Assembly: GCF_019597925.1 (NCBI RefSeq)
Contig: NZ_CP080442.1
Coordinates: forward strand, 537,001 to 601,000
Direction of reading: 5' to 3'
Source: [Clostridium] scindens
Lineage (GTDB): Bacteria; Bacillota; Clostridia; Lachnospirales; Lachnospiraceae
DNA: 64,000 bases
Under the pieces are notes generated by a model. The model made no database searches. It was given only the letters and a program-made list of their open reading frames with translations, and had not been told where the DNA came from. Below, piece after piece: positions 26,216 through 33,878 of the stretch. Made by a program: the position numbers and the translations under genes. Numbering within the stretch: position 1 is the first letter of the stretch; every line of letters starts with the position of its first letter.

Positions 26216-26818
26216 ATGAGGCTTCTGACCCTGAATCCAATCCTGTATCTGGAGCAATATGAGGAGATTGCGGATGAATTATACAGGTGGAAGCAGGATG
26301 AGGAATTACGGCCGTTCATTGACAGAGAAGATATGGCAGTCGTCCGAGAATCCATAATATATTATGAAGAAGATACAAAACGAGAATTGCTTCCGCCCGG
26401 ACTGTGCGTAGGGATCGGGACATATAAGACGGTCCGGGACGGCGAACTCTATATGTGCGCGCTGATCGACCGGGGCAGCCGCAAGGTTATGGCGTATTCT
26501 TTCGGGGTATACCGCAGCGCAGAACTGGTGGGAAAGGCCCTGGAAAATGTAGAGGTGCTATACAGGCTGTCGGGTAAGGCCAGCCTTCTTAGCAGCCGGA
26601 ATCCTCTGTATCGGAGCCGGAAGTACCAGAAGATGCTGGAGGGCTTTCGGATAGAGCAGGAGATGACGCAAAAGGGCACAAGGGGCGGCGCGGCGATAGT
26701 CAGCACCTATTTCTCCTGGCTTATGCGGCGAAAAGGCCATACGGTATTTCAGACATGGCAGGATGCTATTGACTGGCTTACGATGGATATCCTGCGGTAT
26801 AATCTTAATTTGTCCTGA
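26216..26818 (+). CDS. Transposase-derived (IS3/integrase-core-like) protein, catalytic residues lost
   Basis: The 200-residue protein resembles the RNase H-like integrase core of IS3-type transposases: GELYMCALIDRGSRKVMAYS aligns with the LYLAVVIDLFSRKVVGW segment, and QKGTRGGAAIVSTYFSWLMR with the SRKGNCYDNAVAESFF segment. The family DDE triad is not preserved: the first Asp position reads GIGTYKTV, the HSDRG segment reads SSRNPLYR, and the NAVAESFF Glu is replaced by Ser or Thr. No inverted repeats or partner orfA are seen. It may be a domesticated or dead transposase. The start at ATG 26216 is uncertain. Confidence 0.6.
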   Translation: MRLLTLNPILYLEQYEEIADELYRWKQDEELRPFIDREDMAVVRESIIYYEEDTKRELLPPGLCVGIGTYKTVRDGELYMCALIDRGSRKVMAYSFGVYRSAELVGKALENVEVLYRLSGKASLLSSRNPLYRSRKYQKMLEGFRIEQEMTQKGTRGGAAIVSTYFSWLMRRKGHTVFQTWQDAIDWLTMDILRYNLNLS

Positions 26819-26879
26819 TTAGGCCGCCAACTTGACGTTCCGATCGAAAAAAGATAGTATGTAATCAGCAAAGATAAAA

Positions 26880-27003
26880 ACACAACGTATGCTTATGCAT
26901 ACAGTCCGGTTGGTAGTCCGGGCGCGGCACTGTGCTATTTGCGCGGGCTGTCAGTAACCTTCCTCCTTAGGTCGTCCATTCTTTTGCTTATGTTTTCATT
27001 AAG
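26880..27003 (+). promoter_or_regulatory. yjdF-motif RNA upstream of yjdF
   Basis: The region from AACACAACGTATGC to TAAGGAGGAAAAG is unusually structured, with GCATGC-type stems, CAGTCCGGTTGGTAGTCCGG and GCGCGGCAC...GCGCGGGC blocks, and a GGAGG site at its end directly before a YjdF gene. Its position and features match the yjdF RNA motif, reported to sense azaaromatic compounds. The assignment rests mainly on the downstream gene. Confidence 0.7.
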
Positions 27004-27015
27004 GAGGAAAAGAAC

Positions 27016-27432
27016 ATGGACAAAGTATTAGTAACACTGACGGTATTTTTTGAAGATCCTTTTTGGGTCGGCGTGGTGGAGAGGATCGCAGAAGGAAGCC
27101 TTTCGGCTTCGAAGATTACATTCGGAGCAGAGCCGAAGGATTATGAGGTCTGGGATATCCTGCTACGCGGTTATGACAGGTTACGCTTTAGTCCGGCTGT
27201 TGAAACGGCTGTAAAAGAGGCGAAAGTGAATCCAAAGCGCAGGCAGAAAGAGGCCCGCAGGCAGACGGAGGCCGCCGGGATCGGAACAAAATCCCAGCAG
27301 GCGCTGAAATTACAGTTGGAAGAGAGGAAGACGGAGCGCAAAAGCAGAAGCCGGGAGCAAAGAGAGGCGGAGCAGTTGCGCAAGTTTGAATTGAGGCAGC
27401 AGAAGAAAAAGGAGAAGCACAGGGGCCACTAG
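27016..27432 (+). CDS. yjdF: YjdF family protein (DUF2992)
   Basis: The 138-residue protein starts at ATG 27016 behind TTAAGGAGGAAAAGAAC. The N-terminal part (VLVTLTVFFEDPFWVGVVER, then SKITFGAEPKDYEVWDIL, RLRFSP) is the YjdF domain. The rest (residues about 70-138) is very basic and rich in Lys, Arg, Gln and Glu, probably helical. The family is associated with the yjdF riboswitch, and its biochemical role is not established. The gene stands alone. Confidence 0.9.
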   Translation: MDKVLVTLTVFFEDPFWVGVVERIAEGSLSASKITFGAEPKDYEVWDILLRGYDRLRFSPAVETAVKEAKVNPKRRQKEARRQTEAAGIGTKSQQALKLQLEERKTERKSRSREQREAEQLRKFELRQQKKKEKHRGH

Positions 27433-27477
27433 GCTCCCGTGCTTTTGCTGGTTCAGAAGTACTAAAGGAGACGAAAG

Positions 27478-28236
27478 ATGCGCATTATTATATCACCGGC
27501 AAAGAAAATGAATGACAATACAGATGTATTCCCCTGCCAGGAACTCCCGGCTTTTCTTGACAAGACCCAGGAATTGTTAGATTATATGCAGTCATTGGAT
27601 TACAGTCAATGCAAGACGATCTGGAAATGCAATGACAAGATCGCGGAACTGAATTACCGGCGTTTTAGCAAGATGGATTTGGAAAAATCGTTGACGCCCG
27701 CCATCCTGTCTTACGAAGGCATCCAGTATCAGTATATGGCCCCGGCGGTTATGGAGGAAGAGGCATTTGCCTACCTTCAGGAGCACCTACGCATACTATC
27801 CGGATTCTATGGAATCTTAAAGCCGTTTGACGGCGTCGTGCCCTACCGGCTGGAGATGCAGGCCAAGATGGGGAATCATAGACAGCGCCCTTCGCTTGGC
27901 TCGCTGTATGAATTCTGGGGCAGCGCATTGGCAGACGCGTTATTTGAAGAGGATCCATTCATTCTGAATCTGGCCTCAAAGGAATACAGCAAATGCATAT
28001 CCAGATATCTGCGGCAGGATATCCGGTTTATTACCTGTGTCTTTGCAGAGCTGATCGGTGATAAGGTGGTTGAGAAGGGAACACTGGCGAAGATGGCCCG
28101 TGGAGAGATGGTCCGCTATCTGGCAAAGAACCAGGTAGAAGACATGGAAGGAATCAAGGGATTCAGCCAGTTGGGCTACCATTTTTCACAGAAATATTCT
28201 GATGCGGATACGCTGGTGTTTCTAAAGGAATCATAA
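27478..28236 (+). CDS. yaaA: YaaA family peroxide stress protein
   Basis: The 252-residue protein starts at ATG 27478 behind AAAGGAGACGAAAG and opens with MRIIISPAKKMN, the hallmark of YaaA (DUF328). Further family features are TPAILSYEGIQYQYM, LRILSGFYGILKPFDGV, PYRLEMQAKMGN and GIKGFSQLGYHFSQKYSDAD near the C terminus. YaaA limits intracellular iron and hydrogen-peroxide damage in E. coli. It is followed by a hairpin terminator that also serves the convergent gene. Confidence 0.93.
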   Translation: MRIIISPAKKMNDNTDVFPCQELPAFLDKTQELLDYMQSLDYSQCKTIWKCNDKIAELNYRRFSKMDLEKSLTPAILSYEGIQYQYMAPAVMEEEAFAYLQEHLRILSGFYGILKPFDGVVPYRLEMQAKMGNHRQRPSLGSLYEFWGSALADALFEEDPFILNLASKEYSKCISRYLRQDIRFITCVFAELIGDKVVEKGTLAKMARGEMVRYLAKNQVEDMEGIKGFSQLGYHFSQKYSDADTLVFLKES

Positions 28237-28330
28237 CGGTGGGTCAAATCATGAAAAGGTTTGCCGCCAAATATGACAGATAGAAGATGAGAAAAAATTA
28301 TGGATATGCATACAGATACGATAAATAGAA

Positions 28331-28372
28331 AACAGGACATGCATCACTCTATAGAGAGTCTCATGTCCTGTT
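28331..28372. terminator. Bidirectional intrinsic terminator
   Basis: AACAGGACATG (28331-28341) pairs with CATGTCCTGTT (28362-28372) with an inner ACTCT/AGAGT stem, between yaaA and the convergent gene ending at 28421. A short T run follows on the plus strand, with A-rich sequence upstream for the minus direction. Confidence 0.75.
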
Positions 28373-28420
28373 GCTTTAGACTATAAACGGAGTGCATTGC
28401 CGAAGTTGGTTCAGTCTGTT

Positions 28421-28777
28421 TTAAAGAAGACTTTCTTTCTTTTCCAGAATCGCGGCTACGGCTACGCAGGCCGGGCAGTCGCAGTATTTGGCTCCGGCAG
28501 CCTTGATCTCTTTGGCATGTGCCGCAATATTCTTGGCAGCGTCCGCGCCAAAGCACTGACTTCCACCTTCGGATTCTGCAAAACTGATCAAGGTGTCGAT
28601 CGGCATGATATCTGCCTCCAACTCGTCAATATACTTCTTCGTTTCCGCAGCTTCGGCATCTGTCCCAAGTGCATCCAGCCAGGCCTTAGCCGCTTCTCTG
28701 GCTTCGCTGCTGCATGTTGGCGCGTCGATCAATTCGTGTGTCTTTTCAACTACATAATCTAATACTTCTTTGTTCAT
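28421..28777 (-). CDS. Small acidic protein with C-terminal CxCxxC motif
   Basis: I do not recognise a function for this 118-residue protein. It is helical and Ala/Glu-rich, with CSSEAREAAKAWLDALG near residues 22-38 and a Cys at the centre (GGSQCFGADAAKNIAAHAK). Toward the end it has AKYCDCPACVAVAAILEKK, a CxCxxC pattern that may bind a metal. It starts behind AGAAAGAAGGCATGTCAAT. Similar clostridial proteins carry misleading Hsp90-type names in databases, but nothing here resembles Hsp90. Confidence 0.8.
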   Translation of the reverse strand: MNKEVLDYVVEKTHELIDAPTCSSEAREAAKAWLDALGTDAEAAETKKYIDELEADIMPIDTLISFAESEGGSQCFGADAAKNIAAHAKEIKAAGAKYCDCPACVAVAAILEKKESLL

Positions 28778-28869
28778 ATTGACATGCCTTCTTTCTTTTT
28801 TTATTTATCCCTATTCTACCATAATTGTAAGAAAGCGGCAAATCGTATCTTGCCTTGACGGGTGAGCGT

Positions 28870-29259
28870 TTAGTCCAAAGATTCATAGATGGCGTCAAGC
28901 CCGGTGATCCCATACTCATTCAGGAGGCTTCGGATGCCCTCCTGGATCTCGGCCCGGGAGTAATCGGCTGCAGTCAGGAAATCATCCGAGTATTCATTGA
29001 TGTGGGAATAGAAGGCAAGGCCCAGCATCAGATATTCCTTATCCTCAGGGTCAAGATCTTCGTACATCATATTTTCCGCGCTGTTGATCCTTCCGGCATC
29101 TGCAAGGGCGATGAGACGGGCAAAGTTATCATTGCCGGTCATGTTGCCTGTGAAATTAGCAAAGTCATACTGAAACTGCTGCCTGCCGGTGATCAGCTGC
29201 ATCAGGAACCGTACGACATCCTGAATCATACGCATAATATAATCTTGCTCAAAATCCAT
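28870..29259 (-). CDS. DUF6483-like hypothetical protein
   Basis: The 129-residue protein starts MDFEQDYIMRMIQDVVRFLM, the characteristic N terminus of a small clostridial family (DUF6483-like), and contains YDFANFTGNMTGNDNFARLI. It looks helical, with no signal peptide or catalytic motif. It is the last of a minus-strand set with the DUF6773-like membrane gene and the HTH gene, separated by 20 bp from its neighbour. No function is known. Confidence 0.78.
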   Translation of the reverse strand: MDFEQDYIMRMIQDVVRFLMQLITGRQQFQYDFANFTGNMTGNDNFARLIALADAGRINSAENMMYEDLDPEDKEYLMLGLAFYSHINEYSDDFLTAADYSRAEIQEGIRSLLNEYGITGLDAIYESLD

Positions 29260-29279
29260 AGAATCACCTCAATCCTTGC

Positions 29280-29732
29280 TTATTCATCTTCATATTCCTG
29301 ATCCAGCTTCGCCTGCTTTTTCTTCGTATATTCCCCAATAGCCGCAAGGGTCGCGAACATCAGGATAAAGATGGAGATTGCAAAAATCAGGGCTGCATAG
29401 CCAGCGTGCGGGATCTCCCGGTATATAAGGGAAGCCAGGAACATCAGGCCGAATATGAGGGTTCCTATCAGGCTTGACAGCAGATAGTTCTTAAGCCCGG
29501 GCTTAGAGCTATAGTTCCATAATCCTCTCTTCATACATCCGGCCAGGATTGTGACGCAGCCTGCCAGAAAGGCGACATTTTCCCCGATCAACGCTCTAAA
29601 AGGTACCTGGAAAAATAATGTCTTAGCCGAAATATCGGCCGCAAGGGCAAAAAACAACACGTAGAAGCCTGCCCGTTCTATTTTTAATAATTCTAATTCC
29701 TGTCGTTCATCAACTATTTTCTTCATATTCAT
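29280..29732 (-). CDS. DUF6773-like membrane protein
   Basis: The 150-residue protein starts behind GGAGGAGGATGAAT and overlaps the upstream HTH gene by 23 bp. It has four hydrophobic segments: AGFYVLFFALAADISAKTLF, ENVAFLAGCVTILAGCM, YLLSSLIGTLIFGLMFLASL and AALIFAISIFILMFATLAAI, with a charged C-terminal tail. Coupled pairs of an HTH regulator and a small membrane protein of this type are common in Firmicutes. The role is unknown. Confidence 0.82.
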   Translation of the reverse strand: MNMKKIVDERQELELLKIERAGFYVLFFALAADISAKTLFFQVPFRALIGENVAFLAGCVTILAGCMKRGLWNYSSKPGLKNYLLSSLIGTLIFGLMFLASLIYREIPHAGYAALIFAISIFILMFATLAAIGEYTKKKQAKLDQEYEDE

Positions 29733-29925
29733 CCTCCTCCCAGAATAGATCGTCTAATGTTACATGCAGAACCTTGCAGATGGCAATGCATAATTTTAGT
29801 GATGGATTGAATTTCCCCGCCTCTATCATGCCGATTGTCTGACGTGTTACGTCTACTTTGGCGGCAAGCATCTCTTGGGACATATCGAGGCTTAGGCGGG
29901 CCATCTTCATTTTTTTATTCTTCAT
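29710..29925 (-). CDS. XRE-family helix-turn-helix regulator
   Basis: ATG 29925 is preferred over the upstream ATG 29970 because GGCACGGGATAGG precedes it, giving 71 residues. The protein is a single Cro/CI-type HTH: LSLDMSQEMLAAKVDVTRQT is the HTH core, followed by IGMIEAGKFNPSLKLCIAIC and VLHVTLDDLFWEEDE. It is probably a DNA-binding regulator of its own operon with the downstream membrane gene, as such pairs usually are. Confidence 0.88.
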   Translation of the reverse strand: MKNKKMKMARLSLDMSQEMLAAKVDVTRQTIGMIEAGKFNPSLKLCIAICKVLHVTLDDLFWEEDEYEENS

Positions 29926-30079
29926 CCTATCCCGTGCCTCCTCTTGACTATAGAATAATCGGTTTCTCAAAGAATGTCAACTATATTTTACATATTGGTG
30001 AATATATTTTGCAATAGTACATTAAGGGAAAAAGAGGTATAATAGAAATTAATCTACTTAAAGAAAGAAGGAAAATATT

Positions 30080-31096
30080 ATGAAGAAGAGAAGGCTGGCC
30101 GCATGGCTGATGGTGCTGTGCCTTTGTACGGCGGCGCTTGCGGGATGCAGCGCAAAGGAAGAGGACAAGAAGGCAGATACGGCCAAAGAAGAGCAGGCCA
30201 AGAAAGACGATAAAGCAAAATCCCAGACTCCGATCAAGGTAGGGGCGCTTAAGGGGCCAACGGCTATGGGAATGGCGCAGATGCTGGACGATGACCAGTA
30301 TGAGTTCACGATCTCGGCATCTCCGGATGAGATCGTGCCGATGATAGTCCAGGGACAAGTGGATATTGCCGCGGTTCCAGCGAATCTGGCAGCCGTCCTG
30401 TATCAGAAGACGCAGAAGCAGGTGAACGTGCTGGCAGTCAATACATTAGGCATTCTCTATCTGGTGGAAAATGGGAATAGCATCCAGTCGGTGGAAGACT
30501 TGAAGGGAAAGACGATCTATGCAAGCGGAAAAGGGGCGACGCCGGAGTACGCTCTTAACTCCGTGCTTACCGCGCATGGCATCGATCCTCTAAGCGACGT
30601 AACCATTGAGTACAAGTCCGAGCATGCGGAGGTAGTTGCGGCTCTGGCGGCAGACCCGACGGCAGTAGGTCTTTTGCCCCAGCCTTTCGTGACTACGGCG
30701 CTGATGAAGAACGACCAGCTAAGGATTGCTCTGGATCTGAATGAACTGTGGGAAAGCGGAACGGCAGATGGAAGCCGCCTGGTGACAGGCGTTGCGGTCG
30801 TCCGCAAGGAATTCCTGGAAAAGCATCCCAAGGAAGTGGAGACATTTATGGAGGCCTACAAAAAGTCGGTGGATTTTGTCAATGAGGATACGCAGGCGGC
30901 TGCTGAGATCATCGGAAACCATGATATCATAGCCAAAGAAGTAGCAGTAAAGGCAATTCCGGAGTGCAGCATCGTATTCGTGGAAGGCAAAGAGATGAAG
31001 ACCATGCTCTCCGGATATCTAAATACCTTGCTAGAGCAGAATCCGGAGACCGTCGGAGGTGCAGTACCGGATGATGACTTCTATTATGCAAGATAA
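30080..31096 (+). CDS. ABC transporter substrate-binding lipoprotein (SsuA/THI5-like)
   Basis: The 338-residue protein starts at ATG 30080 behind AAAGAAAGAAGGAAAATATT. It has a lipoprotein signal (AWLMVLCLCTAALAGC, lipobox Cys at about 23), a Lys/Asp-rich linker, then a type-2 periplasmic-binding domain: VGALKGPTAMGMAQMLDD, ISASPDEIVPMIVQGQVDIA and VEDLKGKTIYASGKGATPEY. This is the NMT1/THI5-like group used for nitrate, taurine, sulfonates and thiamine precursors. The ligand is unknown. Permease and ATPase genes follow immediately. Confidence 0.87.
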   Translation: MKKRRLAAWLMVLCLCTAALAGCSAKEEDKKADTAKEEQAKKDDKAKSQTPIKVGALKGPTAMGMAQMLDDDQYEFTISASPDEIVPMIVQGQVDIAAVPANLAAVLYQKTQKQVNVLAVNTLGILYLVENGNSIQSVEDLKGKTIYASGKGATPEYALNSVLTAHGIDPLSDVTIEYKSEHAEVVAALAADPTAVGLLPQPFVTTALMKNDQLRIALDLNELWESGTADGSRLVTGVAVVRKEFLEKHPKEVETFMEAYKKSVDFVNEDTQAAAEIIGNHDIIAKEVAVKAIPECSIVFVEGKEMKTMLSGYLNTLLEQNPETVGGAVPDDDFYYAR

Positions 31097-31862
31097 GAAG
31101 AACATACATTCCAGAAGTTCCAGGATAATCATCCGCATTCTGGCGGTGGCTTTCTGGCTGCTGGTTTGGCAGATTGGCAGCATGTGGCTGGGCCAGGAGA
31201 TTCTCCTGGCCTCGCCTGTATCCGTGGCCCGGAAACTATCCGAACTGCTGGTGACGCAGGAATTCTGGATATCTGTCTGGTTCAGTTTTGGGAGGATTAT
31301 AGGAGGATTCCTAAGCGCTCTGGCGATCGGGGCCCTTCTGGCAATCCTGTCCTATCGCTTTGAGACGGTGAAGATTCTGTTTCATCCGCTGGTAACCGCC
31401 GTGAAATCTACGCCGGTAGCATCGTTCATTATCTTATGCCTGATATGGATCCCCTCCAGGAATCTGGCGGTATTTATCTCGTTCCTGATCGTCTTTCCTG
31501 TGATTTATGCAAATCTGCTGGAAGGACTCCAGAGGACAGACGAACAGCTGCTGGAAATGGCCGATGTATTTTCCATAGGGAAGGGAAAGCGGGCGCTGTA
31601 TATCTATCTGCCGCAGGCACTGCCTTATCTGCTGACTGCCTGCAGCCTTGGCCTCGGACTTTGCTGGAAGGCCGGGACGGCGGCGGAAGTGATCGGCGTG
31701 CCGGAAGGCTCTATTGGAGAGAAACTGTACCACGCCAAGATCTACCTGAATACGCCGGACCTGTTTGCCTGGACCCTGGTAATCATTACGATCAGCTTCT
31801 TGTTTGAAAAATGTTTCCTGTGGGGACTAGGCAGAATCATCCAGTGGATAGAAAGGACATAG
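31071..31862 (+). CDS. ABC transporter permease (SsuC/TauC-like)
   Basis: A permease of about 263 residues in a BPD_transp_1-type fold with roughly six membrane segments. The start is ambiguous: GTG 31059, ATG 31071 and ATG 31086 are all in frame, overlapping the upstream gene. The EAA-type loop reads EMADVFSIGKGKRALYIYLP and then QALPYLLTACSLGLGLCWKA. It forms the membrane channel with the SsuA-like binding protein and the ATPase encoded on either side. Confidence 0.85.
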   Translation: MMTSIMQDKKNIHSRSSRIIIRILAVAFWLLVWQIGSMWLGQEILLASPVSVARKLSELLVTQEFWISVWFSFGRIIGGFLSALAIGALLAILSYRFETVKILFHPLVTAVKSTPVASFIILCLIWIPSRNLAVFISFLIVFPVIYANLLEGLQRTDEQLLEMADVFSIGKGKRALYIYLPQALPYLLTACSLGLGLCWKAGTAAEVIGVPEGSIGEKLYHAKIYLNTPDLFAWTLVIITISFLFEKCFLWGLGRIIQWIERT

Positions 31863-31866
31863 AAGG

Positions 31867-32439
31867 ATGGATATTATTGTAGACAATGTAAGCAAGTCCT
31901 ACGGAGACCAGGTAGTTCTTAAGAAACTGGCTTTTTGTTTCCCGGAGGGGAGAATCTCCTGCATCATGGGCCCATCCGGGTGCGGAAAGACTACGCTTAT
32001 GCGGATTCTTCTTGGATTGGAAGGTGCGGATGAAGGACGGGTAGAAGGCGTCCCTTACGGAAAGATAAGCGCCGTATTTCAAGAAGACAGGCTATGCGAG
32101 AATGTAAGCGCCATCCGGAATCTGAAGCTTGTGTCAGACAAAGGCGAAGCAGAACTACGCCGCGAGATGGAGGCGCTGTGGCTTGGGGAGGCATTTGGAA
32201 AGCCCGTGCGGGAACTGAGCGGAGGGATGAAGCGCAGGGTCGCGATCCTGCGGGCACTTCTGGCACCGTGCGCCTGCATCATGATGGATGAGCCGTTAAA
32301 GGGACTGGATGAAGAGACGAAGATCGTTACGGCTGATTATATCCGTAAGAACGCAAAAGAAAAGACCCTGATTGTCATTACGCATGACAGGCAGGATCTG
32401 GAACTTCTGGGGGCAGATAAACTATTGACCCTTGCATAG
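31867..32439 (+). CDS. ABC transporter ATP-binding protein (short)
   Basis: The 190-residue protein starts behind CATAGAAGGATG. Walker A GPSGCGKTTLM, the Q-loop FQEDRLCENVSAI, signature LSGGMKRRVAILR, Walker B CIMMDEPLKGLDE, and switch ITHDRQDLELLGADK are all present. It is shorter than most SsuB/TauB proteins (about 240-260) but complete in motifs. It powers the transporter. Its stop at 32437-32439 lies immediately before the convergent selenoprotein gene. Confidence 0.88.
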   Translation: MDIIVDNVSKSYGDQVVLKKLAFCFPEGRISCIMGPSGCGKTTLMRILLGLEGADEGRVEGVPYGKISAVFQEDRLCENVSAIRNLKLVSDKGEAELRREMEALWLGEAFGKPVRELSGGMKRRVAILRALLAPCACIMMDEPLKGLDEETKIVTADYIRKNAKEKTLIVITHDRQDLELLGADKLLTLA

Positions 32440-32440
32440 G

Positions 32441-32743
32441 CTAAGGGCGGATGCCTTCCACTTCTACCACCTTGATGCCAAGAAAACTTTTCAGGCGCAG
32501 CCTGATAATGTCCTCATAGATGAGGGCTGGGGAGAGAATCAGGAGTTCGCCCGCCTCTCCGGGGATGATGCGGACGACTTTTCTGTGTTCTTTCAGGCTT
32601 TTGGAGAGCCTCTGGTCAGCAAACCTTGCTGAGATTTCCGGACGGCCTGTTCAAGAATGCCCGGCGTAGGACTCAATGACAATCGCGCAGAATCCCTTCT
32701 TGTCCATATAGTCTTTTAACTTCTGTTCATAGATGATCTGCAT
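32441..32743 (-). CDS. HesB-like selenoprotein A (in-frame UGA at codon 31)
   Basis: On the minus strand the ORF reads MQIIYEQKLKDYM from ATG 32743 (GGAGG 7-8 bases upstream), reaches UGA at 32653-32651, and continues in frame through AGHS-U-TGRPEISARFADQR to TAG at 32443-32441, 100 residues. EISARFAD after the UGA matches DISARFAD at the same position of the divergent gene at 32938, which is also 100 residues with UGA at codon 31. The conserved frame after the UGA is strong evidence for readthrough as Sec. An upstream ATG 32749 is a less likely start. The family is IscA/HesB-like. Function is unknown. Confidence 0.82.
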
Positions 32744-32937
32744 TTTCATTCCTCCGTATATGAGATAATGGTGTCCCTGATACTGTATGGTTAGATATTA
32801 TACAGTCCGCTTGAGGGAAATACAATAAAACTTGGGAAAATATGAGATTTTGTAACCCGGTCACAGAAGATCCCTTTGGATTGCGCTATGATAATGCCAA
32901 CAAATCAAACCAAGCAACGAAATCAGGAGGGATCACT

Positions 32938-33240
32938 ATGAAGGCAGTAATAGATAAAAAATTAAGAGATTACATGGAAAATAAGAAATTAAAGAATATC
33001 GTTTTATTCAAAGAAACGTGCAACACCTGAGGCGGCTCCTACGAGGATATATCAGCAAGGTTTGCTGATGAGGAAGAAAAAGAGGAGTTAAAGGCAAGCG
33101 GGTTTAAAAGCATTCCGACGGAAACGGGCGAACTGTTCGTGCCGGAAAGAGGCATCTCGGTATCCGAGAATATCAAGCTGGGGCTTGTGAAGTTTCTATG
33201 GGGCACAAGAATCACTATCAAGGGAGTAGCGGTACAATAG
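32938..33240 (+). CDS. HesB-like selenoprotein B (in-frame UGA at codon 31)
   Basis: From ATG 32938 (AATCAGGAGGGATCACT upstream) the ORF reads MKAVIDKKLRDYMENKKLKN, then CNT-U-GGSYEDISARFADEE across UGA 33028-33030 and ends at TAG 33238-33240, 100 residues. The CxxU motif and the frame shared with the divergent gene at 32441-32743 argue for selenocysteine. A small hairpin TCCT/AGGA (33037-33040 with 33044-33047) lies 7 nt after the UGA. C-terminal features include FVPERGISVSENIKLGLVKF. It resembles the HesB/IscA-like selenoprotein family. Its role is unknown. A terminator follows. Confidence 0.85.
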
Positions 33241-33256
33241 GATATCTGCATAAAGG

Positions 33257-33292
33257 ACTGCCGGGGTCACGTATGACTGCCGGCAGTTTTTT
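33257..33292 (+). terminator. Intrinsic terminator of selenoprotein gene
   Basis: ACTGCCGG (33257-33264) pairs with CCGGCAGT (33280-33287), followed by TTTTTT. It ends the transcript of the selenoprotein gene at 32938. Confidence 0.85.
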
Positions 33293-33373
33293 GATCAAAT
33301 GATCCAAGCAAATTTACGTATACACGGGGATGTAAAAGGGGCTATAATAAGCCCATAGAAAGGAGGCAATATT

Positions 33374-33877
33374 ATGGACGATTATAAATGGAAAACAGCT
33401 GTCATTACCTTAAGCGACAAGGGCTACAGGGGAGAAAGAGAGGATAAAAGCGGTCCGCTGATCTGCGAGATGCTGCCGGAAGATTCCTACAGTATCGAGG
33501 AGAGGCTGCTGCTCCCGGATGAGCAGGAGATGATCGAGAAGGAACTGATCCGTCTGTGCGACGATGACCATATGGATCTGATACTCACTACGGGGGGAAC
33601 CGGATTTGCCCAGCGGGACTGTACGCCGGAGGCAACCTTGCATGTGGCTACGAGAAATGCGCAGGGAATCGCCGATGCCATGCGCTACTGCTCCCTTCAA
33701 GTCACTCCGCGCGCCATGCTAAGCCGGGGCGTATCGGTGATCCGGGGAAAGACGCTGATCATCAATCTTCCGGGCAGCACGAAGGCTGTCAGGGAAAATC
33801 TCTCATTCATCCTGTCCTCCTTGGAGCACGGGCTTGGCATCCTTACAGGAAGGGATGGAGAATGCGGAGGTGCATAG
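33374..33877 (+). CDS. mogA: MogA/MoaB molybdopterin adenylyltransferase-type protein
   Basis: The 167-residue protein starts at ATG 33374 behind AAAGGAGGCAATATT. It has the MoCF domain: KTAVITLSDKGYRGEREDKS, LILTTGGTGFAQRDCTPEA and IINLPGSTKAVRENLSFIL. MogA and MoaB adenylate molybdopterin before metal insertion by MoeA. It opens the W/Mo cofactor island, and its stop lies just before the next start at 33879. Which of MogA or MoaB it is cannot be settled by sequence alone. Confidence 0.9.
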   Translation: MDDYKWKTAVITLSDKGYRGEREDKSGPLICEMLPEDSYSIEERLLLPDEQEMIEKELIRLCDDDHMDLILTTGGTGFAQRDCTPEATLHVATRNAQGIADAMRYCSLQVTPRAMLSRGVSVIRGKTLIINLPGSTKAVRENLSFILSSLEHGLGILTGRDGECGGA

Positions 33878-33878
33878 A

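Noticed and set aside
32432..32632. Plus-strand ORF between the ABC ATPase and the selenoprotein pair
   Set aside because: It is the complement of the HesB-like selenoprotein at 32441-32743, which has a conserved paralogue. The plus-strand reading has no such support.
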